Shown here in pieces: positions 16,898 through 24,374 of a DNA stretch of 64,000 nt (positions are counted from its first letter, which is position 1; every line of letters begins with the position of its first letter). The notes below the pieces were generated by a model that saw only the letters and a program-made list of their open reading frames with translations, was not told the origin of the DNA and made no database searches. Origin of the DNA: Candidatus Sericytochromatia bacterium (GTDB taxonomy: Bacteria > Cyanobacteriota > Sericytochromatia > UBA7694). A program made the position numbers and the translations under genes. The stretch lies in the NCBI GenBank assembly GCA_018780035.1, contig JADMKE010000025.1, positions 1 through 64,000 on the forward strand, written 5' to 3'.

Positions 16898-17950
16898 TTA
16901 GCGGTTAAAGGCCAAAACGTGACTGCCGCCCCGTTTGTCTGCTTGGGCCATTTCTTCGGCCAATTTTTGCGGGGTCATTTCCCATTGGCCGCGTCCGCCT
17001 GGATCAGCCAGAACCAAATTGCCATTGGGTTTGACTTCCATGACCACCATATAATGGCGGCCCCCCCCACTGTTGTACGGAGAGCCGGTTTCTAAAATGG
17101 GCATGGCCCCTTTGGCAATTTGCGAGCGCAACATGCCCACCAATTCATTGGCCTGGCCCGAACGGAAACTCTGATGGGCCGTCTGCCGCACCTGACCGCC
17201 GGTCATGCGCTGCACCGATTGGGCCACTTCAGACTCCGAGATCGCCCAAGCGCCATCGCGGGCCTGGGTCACCCCCGCAGCCTGACGGGCGGTTTGAATC
17301 GCTTCCCGGCTGGAAGCATCGTCATCAATAAAGCCAAAGCGTTTGGCCACCATGGCTGCACAGGCGGGGCCACAATCGCCGCCCCCCGAAGCCAAACCAT
17401 TGCCATTTTGGGTGACATAAAAATCTCCAAATTCACCCGAAACCGCTTCGCCACTGCCTGTGGGATTAGCAACAAAGGGGCTGTCTGCTTGAGAGGGCGC
17501 AGACAGACCGGGAGCAACAGGGTTAAACGGGGCTTCGTTGTATTGTTTGACAAAATTTTGACTCAGGTTGCTGAGACTGCTCGGACTGCCTTCAGGACGG
17601 ACCAACGATTCCGTCACTGGCGGAGCAGCCAATTGTTCTAAATCCTCAACCAGCCCTGCCAAGACTGGGTTATTGCTCTGGGATGATGCCAAGTCTTTGA
17701 GGGCTCCCATTTCTGATGGGGAGATGCCTCTGCCAAAAAGGCCAAAAAAGTGACCTTTGGAATCTGAATGGGCTTTGTCTAAAAACTGCATCACACCCGC
17801 TTTGGTTTCTGCGCTTAAACCAGGGGTATTTTCGAGCAAATTCTTGAGTTGCTTCAGTTCATTTTTATCCAGGTGCTTGTCTGCCAAACTGCTTTGCAGA
17901 GCAGATTGAAGTGAATGAAACTGAGGGGACTGGCCTGTAATTGCGCTCAT
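16898..17950 (-). CDS. Papain-fold (C39-like) cysteine peptidase
   Basis: The C-terminal half of this 350-residue protein has a C39/papain-like triad: Cys193 in GGGDCGPACAAM, His299 in GGRHYMVVMEV and Asp316 in VLADPGGRG. The N-terminal 180 residues are helical and Ser/Gly-rich without a cleavable signal peptide or membrane span (HLDKNELKQLKNLLE, SLSNLSQNFVKQYNE). They resemble EF-hand-like or effector-type leaders. C39 domains usually process bacteriocin leaders inside ABC transporters, but no transporter is present, so it may be a stand-alone protease or an exported effector. It is transcribed opposite to the drm operon and may be an unrelated neighbour. Confidence 0.65.
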   Translation of the reverse strand: MSAITGQSPQFHSLQSALQSSLADKHLDKNELKQLKNLLENTPGLSAETKAGVMQFLDKAHSDSKGHFFGLFGRGISPSEMGALKDLASSQSNNPVLAGLVEDLEQLAAPPVTESLVRPEGSPSSLSNLSQNFVKQYNEAPFNPVAPGLSAPSQADSPFVANPTGSGEAVSGEFGDFYVTQNGNGLASGGGDCGPACAAMVAKRFGFIDDDASSREAIQTARQAAGVTQARDGAWAISESEVAQSVQRMTGGQVRQTAHQSFRSGQANELVGMLRSQIAKGAMPILETGSPYNSGGGRHYMVVMEVKPNGNLVLADPGGRGQWEMTPQKLAEEMAQADKRGGSHVLAFNR

Positions 17951-18083
17951 ACGAGTGGTATTCTCCCAGAAAAAATGACTTAAATGAACATATTTTTATT
18001 GTATACCCAGACCCAAGCAGATTGATGCAAAGGGCTTCAGAAAATTGATCTATACTGAAACAGAGCGAAAAGACGAGGCCGCG

Positions 18084-19133
18084 ATGTTTTCACCCGAAGA
18101 TCCAACTCAATCCAGTTTTTATTACCACAAAGCCCAACACAACCCCGATGTGCAGGGGATCTCTTCGATGACCCTTTACGAAGGCCCACGGGTCAAAAAA
18201 GACATTGCCTATACCGTGATCAAAGATCGCAATACCGGCGAATTCCACCATGATTGTGTGACCTTTAAAACCTACCGCAAGAGCAAAAATACGCCTCCCC
18301 ATTTTGATGCCAAAAGCTCATTTACCCTCTCTGATGACAAAAACCAAGAATTGACCCAGGCCCTGACGTTTATTCAGGCCTGTCGTGGCCAGCACGAATT
18401 TGCAGATGGCAGGCATCAACTGCACCCAACTTCGGGTGAAATTCGGGATCAGATCAAAGATCTCAACACAGATCAGCAGGTTCAGATCCTGCTCGAAACC
18501 CTTTACCAACTCCAGGCCCAGCACAACCCCCAGGAATTATTGCCCCCATTACAGAGCTTGGAACTCTCTCAGCTTGAGAATACCGCTTTGCTCTTTCATA
18601 TTGCACTCTGTCGCCAGGTCTTGGGTCAATTGGCCCATTTACTCAAAAGTCCCAAACCCAATCAAAGCGATTTGCAGCAATTATTGACCACACAGCCCTG
18701 GCTTTTGGGCTGTGATTTTGCCGAAAAGCTGGATACCCGGTATTATTTACCCGAAGTGGAACCCAGTTTTGAATTGTACCGAAGCCCCACCGGGCAAATG
18801 CTCATTTTTGAAATTCACACGCCCCTGGATCCGAGTCAAAATCTCATGGAATACAATGCTGAATCGGATTTGTTTTATCCCTGTCAGCCCTTAAATTTGG
18901 CCTTGGGGCAGGTGCAAAAATACCTCTCCCTTTTAGCGCCGTTGGAAGTGCAAGCCCAGATCATCATCGGACACAGCCACCAAGACCCCCAACAAATCGA
19001 GGCCCTGCGGATCTTCAACAGCCACCTCAAAAACATCGTTATCATGCCTTTTGATCAACTCTTAAACACGGCCAAACAGGTTTTGGTACAGAAGCAAAAC
19101 CTGATCAAACAGAGTTGGAACCACCTGGGTTAA
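18084..19133 (+). CDS. Shedu-like (DUF4263) protein, catalytic site degenerate
   Basis: This 349-residue protein's C-terminal 150 residues follow the Shedu SduA pattern: LLTTQPWLLGCDF, RYYLPEVEPSFELYRSP, GQMLIFEIHTP, LNLALGQVQKYLSLL, then IIIGHS and LRIFNSHLKNIVIMPFDQL. Shedu is a single-gene anti-phage nuclease of the PD-(D/E)XK type whose motif reads PDF...ELK. Here Ser228 replaces the Asp and His245 the Lys; only Glu243 remains, so nuclease activity is doubtful. An N-terminal domain of about 150 residues precedes it. The ATG at 18084 is preferred; a TTG 39 bases upstream overlaps a likely -10 (TATACT, 18051-18056). It lies near the DISARM core, as expected in a defence island. Confidence 0.65.
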   Translation: MFSPEDPTQSSFYYHKAQHNPDVQGISSMTLYEGPRVKKDIAYTVIKDRNTGEFHHDCVTFKTYRKSKNTPPHFDAKSSFTLSDDKNQELTQALTFIQACRGQHEFADGRHQLHPTSGEIRDQIKDLNTDQQVQILLETLYQLQAQHNPQELLPPLQSLELSQLENTALLFHIALCRQVLGQLAHLLKSPKPNQSDLQQLLTTQPWLLGCDFAEKLDTRYYLPEVEPSFELYRSPTGQMLIFEIHTPLDPSQNLMEYNAESDLFYPCQPLNLALGQVQKYLSLLAPLEVQAQIIIGHSHQDPQQIEALRIFNSHLKNIVIMPFDQLLNTAKQVLVQKQNLIKQSWNHLG

Positions 19134-19285
19134 GTCATTTTCCCTGGCTCTTCGTTCAGAAAGGCGCTTTTGCCCGCTCGCTCTTTACATTCCATTCACA
19201 ATTTACCACTGCACTTTTACATAGTGGCATATTCAGTTTACGCCCTGGGCTTATATTCAGAGCATAACCTGAAAGGACTGCCCCC

Positions 19286-20407
19286 ATGCAACTCACCTCC
19301 CAGCTCTCTTTGGCCGCTCTGTCCTGCCTTATTTTGGCACTCGATCCCGGATTGAGCCAAGCCAGAGCCCAAGCAGGAGAAACCCAAACAGGAGAAACCC
19401 AAGCCGAAGAGGCAAAACAGGCGCCAAAAACTGAAAAAAGCACAAAAAAAGCAGATCAAAACTTACGGGTGAGGGGCCGGATCCAAACCGGTTGGGAATT
19501 GGATGCCGACAACAATACGGGCAATGTCAGCGACAGCTTTTTTATTCGCCGGGCCCGTGTGGATGCCCGCTGGATGCCTTTGGACTGGGTCAAGTTGGTC
19601 CTGGAGTTGGAGTTCGCAGATAAAATCGGGCCCCGAGATGTCTATGCTGAGTTTCAATTGCATGAGGCCGTGGCCTTGCAGGTTGGGCGTTTTAAAAAAC
19701 CGTTCTCGCGGCTGCGCATGATGTCGCCCTGGGACCTGATGATCCCCGACCGGGGACTGCTCGATCGGGCCGTGATTGACGATACCAAATATGGCGGTTT
19801 TGGTGCCCGCGACTATGGCCTGATGGTTTCGGGCGAGCTAGAAGCCCCCCAGGATTTTCCCAAGATCGCCACAGACCCGCTCAAATTGAGTTGGTGGCTG
19901 GGGGGCTTTAACAGTTTGCCGAACGAAACCAATTACCACCGCGATGCCGTGGCCCGTACCCAATTGCGGCTGTTTAAAGGACTGGTACTTGCCATCGATG
20001 GCAGTCTCAAGCTCTACGAAGAGTCCTCAAGTACAAAAACCGCGGCCTTGCTCGGGGCCGATTTAAAATGGGAGTGGGACCCCTTCCGGCTTCAATTGGA
20101 AGGGGCATGGGGCGACAATGTCAACCAGGGGGGAAAACTCTGGGGCAGCCATGCTACCGCCTCCTGGACCTTTGCCTTGAGTGAAGAAATAAACCTCATA
20201 CCCGCGCTGATGGTCGAGGTCTTTGACCCCAACACCACCCAGGCCGACGATCTGGATTTGCGTGTGGCTGCCGCCCTCAATTTGGATCTGCGCGAAAATA
20301 TCCGCCTGATACTCTCCTTAGACAAGACCTGGCAAGATCTCAGCGCCAGTCAAAGCGCCCTGCCAGATCCGCTCAAATTGACCCTGCAGACCAATCTGCG
20401 CTTTTAA
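19286..20407 (+). CDS. Phosphate-selective porin O/P-like outer membrane protein
   Basis: A 373-residue exported protein has a signal peptide (SLAALSCLILALDPGLSQARA), a charged Glu/Thr/Lys linker containing GETQ repeats, and a beta-barrel domain. Barrel features typical of the OprO/OprP family are RVRGRIQTGWELD, FFIRRARVDARWMPLDW, VALQVGRFKKPFSRLRM and repeated amphipathic strands. The last residue is the usual terminal Phe (LQTNLRF). It would form an anion or phosphate pore, which fits the VTC polyphosphate gene three genes downstream. CTGAAAGGACTG precedes the start. It is separated from the CotH-beta-helix gene by only four bases, so an operon is likely. Confidence 0.75.
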   Translation: MQLTSQLSLAALSCLILALDPGLSQARAQAGETQTGETQAEEAKQAPKTEKSTKKADQNLRVRGRIQTGWELDADNNTGNVSDSFFIRRARVDARWMPLDWVKLVLELEFADKIGPRDVYAEFQLHEAVALQVGRFKKPFSRLRMMSPWDLMIPDRGLLDRAVIDDTKYGGFGARDYGLMVSGELEAPQDFPKIATDPLKLSWWLGGFNSLPNETNYHRDAVARTQLRLFKGLVLAIDGSLKLYEESSSTKTAALLGADLKWEWDPFRLQLEGAWGDNVNQGGKLWGSHATASWTFALSEEINLIPALMVEVFDPNTTQADDLDLRVAAALNLDLRENIRLILSLDKTWQDLSASQSALPDPLKLTLQTNLRF

Positions 20408-20411
20408 AGCC

Positions 20412-22790
20412 ATGAAACCCTTTCGATGGCAACTCAAAAAAAGGCTCAGGTTGGCAGGACTCTTGGCTCTGCCCCTGCTGATCCTGGGACTGAGCATGAC
20501 CTGGCAGGCCTGGCAAGATTTAAACCAATTCAAAGCCCTGCTCAAAGATCCCCAGCCCCTGAGCTTAAACTTGAGCTTGAAATTATTGGGCCTGCGATTG
20601 AGTGACCAGTGGGCCCAGGAATGGCATCGCTTTCGTCCCCACTCGGGCCGAGGCCTGAAACTGCCGGTGATCGATCTGACACTGCCCAATAAAAAATTGC
20701 CCTTGCTGCTGCAAGCGGGAAAACATCCCTTTGTTCCCGTTGAGATTCAATTCCAGGGCTTAAATTATAAAGGCGAGGTCCGGCTGCGGGGATACAAACC
20801 CTGGCATGTGGCTGAAACCAAAAAATCCCTGCGGATCAAGCTCAAAAAAGGGGATTTTATTTTGGACCACCGCCTGTTTAACCTAAATAACCCCGACCGC
20901 CCGGTACTCTTTGAAGAGGCCTTGGTGTTAAAACTCGCCCATAAACAGGGTCTCATCACCAGTGCCAGCGATTTTGCCCGGCTGCGGTTCAATGGTCTCG
21001 ATCTGGGGGTTTTTGCCTATTCCTCACCTCTCGACGAAGCCATTTTGCGCAAACACCAGCGCATTCCTGCCGATCTGTACAGCCTGGAAAAACGCCAAAA
21101 TGGCTTTCAAAACACCGGCCCCTGGAAATACATCACTTGGTACGACAGCGAAGCAAAAAACTTTGCGCAACTGTCTCAATTATTAAAAACCCTGCAACAC
21201 GCCTCTGAACAGGACTTTCAGGACTTTGCTATGCACCATCTCAAACTCAAGGACTTCGCCACTTTGGAGATCTTGCATCGGCTCTTTGCAGAGAACGCCG
21301 ATAGCGAGGCAGAGCTGAATTACGCCCTCTATTTTGATCCCTATCGCGGGCTCTGGGAGCCTGTTTTACATGAATTTACAGGGTTCGGTCTGAGCGATGC
21401 CCCCCCATTCAATGATCCCCTGCTGACACGCCTGGGCCAGGTGCCCGCCTACCAACAGGCCCGCGCAGACGTGCTCAAAAGGATGATTGTTGAGGCAAAA
21501 CCCGAAACACTCAGACGACAGGGCCAAGAACTGCTCTCTCGCCTGGCCCCTGATTTGGCTGCGGATCCCTTTTGGCGGGCGAGAGGTGTTGAAGCGCAAG
21601 GAATTGAAGCGCAAGGGCTTGCCCATAAACAAAACACGCCCCTGCTTGAGCGCGAGTTGATGCGGCCGATGAACCTCACAAGATTGGCCACTGCTTTTGA
21701 AATGCGCCTGCAGAGTCTGGAAAAACGCTTAAACGCCCTCCCAGCTTTGCTTGTTTCCCCGAAAGAAAGACTTACCTCCCGTGTTCAGCTCAAAGCGACA
21801 CTGAAACTGGGGCCAGGCCGGATAGAGATTCCGCAGACCCGCCAATTTGAAGCTGATCAGCCTGTGCAGATCGCCCCAGGCACCACTTTTGCTTTGGGGG
21901 CCGGAGCCAGTTTGATCTTTAAAGGCCCTGTGCAGTTCTTGGGCAGCACCACAGCCCCGATTCGGCTCTTACCCGCCGGTCACAAACGCTGGGGTGGCTT
22001 GGTATTACAAGGCAGTAGCACAGCGGGTTCTCGTCTAAATGGGGTGATCGCCAGTGGGGGAAGTCAGCCGGTCTCACCCCCGTATATCTATCCAGGCATG
22101 ATCAACCTCCACGATACCCGCCAGATCTCCCTGTCAGATTGCCAATTCAGCAATAATCTGCACTCCGACGATTTGATCCATACCGCTTATGTCCAAGATC
22201 TCAAAGCAGAGAGAATCACCATCAGCCAGGCTTTTTCTGATGCCTGGGATCTGGAATTTTCGCAAGCCAAAATTGCCGATCTGCACATTCAGACCAGTGG
22301 GGACGATGGCATCGACCTGATGGATACCGTGCTGGAATTAACGCGCAGCGTGATTCAGGACAGCCAAGGAAATGGTATCTCAGCGGGTGAACAGTCCAAA
22401 GTTACCGTGTCCCACAGCTTGATTGCCCACGCGAACACAGGCATTCTCGCCAAAAATGCCTCCGTGGTCCAAATGAGCCAGAGCCTGCTGTTTGAGAACC
22501 GCAAAGGCCTGGAAATTTACCAAGAATCCCCCTTTTATCCGGGTTGGAGTCGCATCACGGGCCAGCACCTGTTTATCTCGGGAGGTCAGCCCCTGGCCTT
22601 GGATGGTGTCTCAGAAAAGGCCATTGCCCCCCCCGTGTATACCCAGCTCGATCTGATCGCAGCGGATAACACTGGCTCAAATTTGGCGGCGAAGCGCCTG
22701 CTGGCCCCTTTGTTCAAATTGCTGGGCCTGTCTGAATTCAAGCAATTGCCACAAAAGCTGATTAGCCAGAAGCAGGCCAAACAGCCATGA
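20412..22790 (+). CDS. CotH-like protein with C-terminal beta-helix
   Basis: This 792-residue protein has an N-terminal membrane anchor (LAGLLALPLLILGLSMTW), a CotH-like region from about 90 to 430 (YKGEVRLRGYKPWHVAE, FNLNNPDRPVLFEEALVLKL), and a right-handed parallel beta-helix from about 480 to 740 with NGVIASGG and SLLFENRKGLEIY turns. CotH-family proteins are atypical kinases. Here the segment that usually reads PWDxD is replaced by EPVLHEFTG, so catalysis may be lost. The stop overlaps the VTC gene start (ATGA). A role in envelope or extracellular matrix structure is inferred from the beta-helix and neighbours. Confidence 0.75.
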   Translation: MKPFRWQLKKRLRLAGLLALPLLILGLSMTWQAWQDLNQFKALLKDPQPLSLNLSLKLLGLRLSDQWAQEWHRFRPHSGRGLKLPVIDLTLPNKKLPLLLQAGKHPFVPVEIQFQGLNYKGEVRLRGYKPWHVAETKKSLRIKLKKGDFILDHRLFNLNNPDRPVLFEEALVLKLAHKQGLITSASDFARLRFNGLDLGVFAYSSPLDEAILRKHQRIPADLYSLEKRQNGFQNTGPWKYITWYDSEAKNFAQLSQLLKTLQHASEQDFQDFAMHHLKLKDFATLEILHRLFAENADSEAELNYALYFDPYRGLWEPVLHEFTGFGLSDAPPFNDPLLTRLGQVPAYQQARADVLKRMIVEAKPETLRRQGQELLSRLAPDLAADPFWRARGVEAQGIEAQGLAHKQNTPLLERELMRPMNLTRLATAFEMRLQSLEKRLNALPALLVSPKERLTSRVQLKATLKLGPGRIEIPQTRQFEADQPVQIAPGTTFALGAGASLIFKGPVQFLGSTTAPIRLLPAGHKRWGGLVLQGSSTAGSRLNGVIASGGSQPVSPPYIYPGMINLHDTRQISLSDCQFSNNLHSDDLIHTAYVQDLKAERITISQAFSDAWDLEFSQAKIADLHIQTSGDDGIDLMDTVLELTRSVIQDSQGNGISAGEQSKVTVSHSLIAHANTGILAKNASVVQMSQSLLFENRKGLEIYQESPFYPGWSRITGQHLFISGGQPLALDGVSEKAIAPPVYTQLDLIAADNTGSNLAAKRLLAPLFKLLGLSEFKQLPQKLISQKQAKQP

Positions 22791-23608
22791 TACGCCGCTT
22801 TAACCGCTTTGAATTAAAATACCTCCTGCCATTGGCCAGCGCTGAAGCCCTCAAAGCTGATTTGGCTGGGCAAGTGGATGCCGACAGCTTCAGTGGCCAC
22901 ACAGGGTATCACGTCTGGAGTCTCTATTACGACAGCCCCACATATGAATTTTTCTGGGACAAGATCGAAGGGCTGAAATTTAGACGCAAGCTGCGCATCC
23001 GGGCTTATCCAGATTCAGATCACCCTTTGGAATCTGTGATGGTTGAGATCAAACAGCGCATCAACAAGACGGTGCAAAAGCGCCGTTTGTGTCTGCCAAT
23101 CGAGAAAGCCTACGAACTCTGCACTGGGCAATTCAGTGGAATGGTCCTCGACCCGCTTGACGCGGCCGTGGTGGCCGAGGTCAAAGATTTGGTGATTAGC
23201 AAAAATTTGCGGCCGAGTTGTTTGATCAGTTACCAGCGCACAGCGTATCACGGCAATCGCTACAATCCGGGCCTGCGTATCACCTTCGATACCGAACTTA
23301 AGGCCCGCTGCACCCAACTGGTCTTGGATCCCTCACCCGCTGTCGCAGCTGAAAACCGTTATTTTATTCCCCCCGATTGGTGCATTTTGGAGATCAAGCT
23401 CAACGACAAGGTTCCCGATTGGCTCGTATCACTTTTAAATGCCCACAATTGTGAATTGCGCAGGGTGAGTAAATACTGTTCGGGCTTGGCCCACAACAAA
23501 GCATTTCAAGTGAATCACACATCGCTCTCGCCCTTGATACTGCCCGAGCAGCCCTCCCTACAGCCTGCAAACCCATTCATTCACCCCGAAAGGATCGTCG
23601 CTCCATGA
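22787..23608 (+). CDS. VTC-domain polyphosphate polymerase-like protein
   Basis: The 273 residues form a VTC domain, the catalytic fold of yeast Vtc4, which makes polyphosphate from ATP. Diagnostic basic/acidic motifs are RFELKYLLP, KFRRKLRIRAYP, MVEIKQRINKTVQKRR, SYQRTAYHG, LRITFDTELKAR and CILEIKLND. The protein lacks membrane segments and would act at the cytoplasmic face, possibly with the DUF4956 membrane protein encoded next, whose start overlaps its stop (ATGA). Bacterial VTC genes are often found beside DUF4956 and CotH genes, as here. Activity is inferred from the family. Confidence 0.82.
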   Translation: MIRRFNRFELKYLLPLASAEALKADLAGQVDADSFSGHTGYHVWSLYYDSPTYEFFWDKIEGLKFRRKLRIRAYPDSDHPLESVMVEIKQRINKTVQKRRLCLPIEKAYELCTGQFSGMVLDPLDAAVVAEVKDLVISKNLRPSCLISYQRTAYHGNRYNPGLRITFDTELKARCTQLVLDPSPAVAAENRYFIPPDWCILEIKLNDKVPDWLVSLLNAHNCELRRVSKYCSGLAHNKAFQVNHTSLSPLILPEQPSLQPANPFIHPERIVAP

Positions 23609-24300
23609 ATCAATCTGTATCCACACTCTTAACCTTGGGAGACAGCTCGGGGGTCTTTAGCCAATTGGATATTTTGCTGGTCATGACCTTGAGCTTTTTT
23701 CTGACCCTGGTGCTGGGTTATGTCTACCGCTGGACCCACAACGGGGTCTCTTATTCGCAATCGTATGTCCAAACCCTGGTGATTATGGGCACGGTGGTGG
23801 CCCTGATTATGTTGATCATCGGCTCGAATATCGCGCGGGCCTTTGCTTTGGTCGGTGCGCTTTCGATTGTGCGGTTTCGCAATGCCATGAAAGAAACCCG
23901 TGATGTGGGGTTTATCTTTATGAGCATGGCAATTGGCATGGCGATCGGCACGCGCTTTTATTTGCTCGGCATCTTGGCGACATTTTTGCTGGCTCTGTTT
24001 GTGATCATGATGTTTAAAGGCAATCTCTTTGCCCGCGAAATGCAAGAGCGCATTCTGCGCATCCGCGTGCCGTTGGAGCTGGAATACGAAAGTATTTTCC
24101 CAGCAATTTTTGAACCCCTGCTCAAATCCTGGCGCCTGGTCTCGCTTGAAACCGTCAGGGCTGGCGAACTCCAAGAAATTGTCTATTCGGTGGTGTTGCA
24201 CAAAGACAGCTCACCCCAGCAATTATTGGAGGCCCTGCGCCAAACCAATGGCAATCAAAAGGTCACCCTCGTGATGGGGCAACAGGAGGTGGATCTTTAA
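23605..24300 (+). CDS. DUF4956 membrane protein
   Basis: This 231-residue polytopic protein has at least four membrane spans in its first 150 residues (LLVMTLSFFLTLVLGYVY, TLVIMGTVVALIMLIIGS, FIFMSMAIGMAIGTRF, LATFLLALFVIMMF). The characteristic VGALSIVRFRNAMKETRD loop is typical of DUF4956. A soluble C-terminal domain of about 80 residues follows. The family has no established biochemistry, but it regularly accompanies VTC-domain and CotH genes, suggesting polyphosphate handling or export. It is translated with the VTC gene through a four-base overlap. Confidence 0.82.
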   Translation: MNQSVSTLLTLGDSSGVFSQLDILLVMTLSFFLTLVLGYVYRWTHNGVSYSQSYVQTLVIMGTVVALIMLIIGSNIARAFALVGALSIVRFRNAMKETRDVGFIFMSMAIGMAIGTRFYLLGILATFLLALFVIMMFKGNLFAREMQERILRIRVPLELEYESIFPAIFEPLLKSWRLVSLETVRAGELQEIVYSVVLHKDSSPQQLLEALRQTNGNQKVTLVMGQQEVDL

Positions 24301-24374
24301 CTTTAGCCTCACTTTTCAACTTACGAGTCCCTGCAAGGATGTTTAAAAACCCCTGACGTGAAAGGAATTTACCG

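Noticed and set aside
16898..17950. Bacteriocin processing and export locus
   Set aside because: The C39-like domain is present but there is no ABC transporter, no leader-peptide gene and no membrane span.
18045..18083. TTG start for the Shedu-like gene
   Set aside because: It overlaps a good -10 (TATACT) and lacks a ribosome binding site; the ATG at 18084 is better placed.
23629..24201. Minus-strand frame rich in His, Asp and Gln
   Set aside because: It is the antisense of the DUF4956 membrane protein, whose hydrophobic codons give His/Gln/Asp-rich reverse translations.
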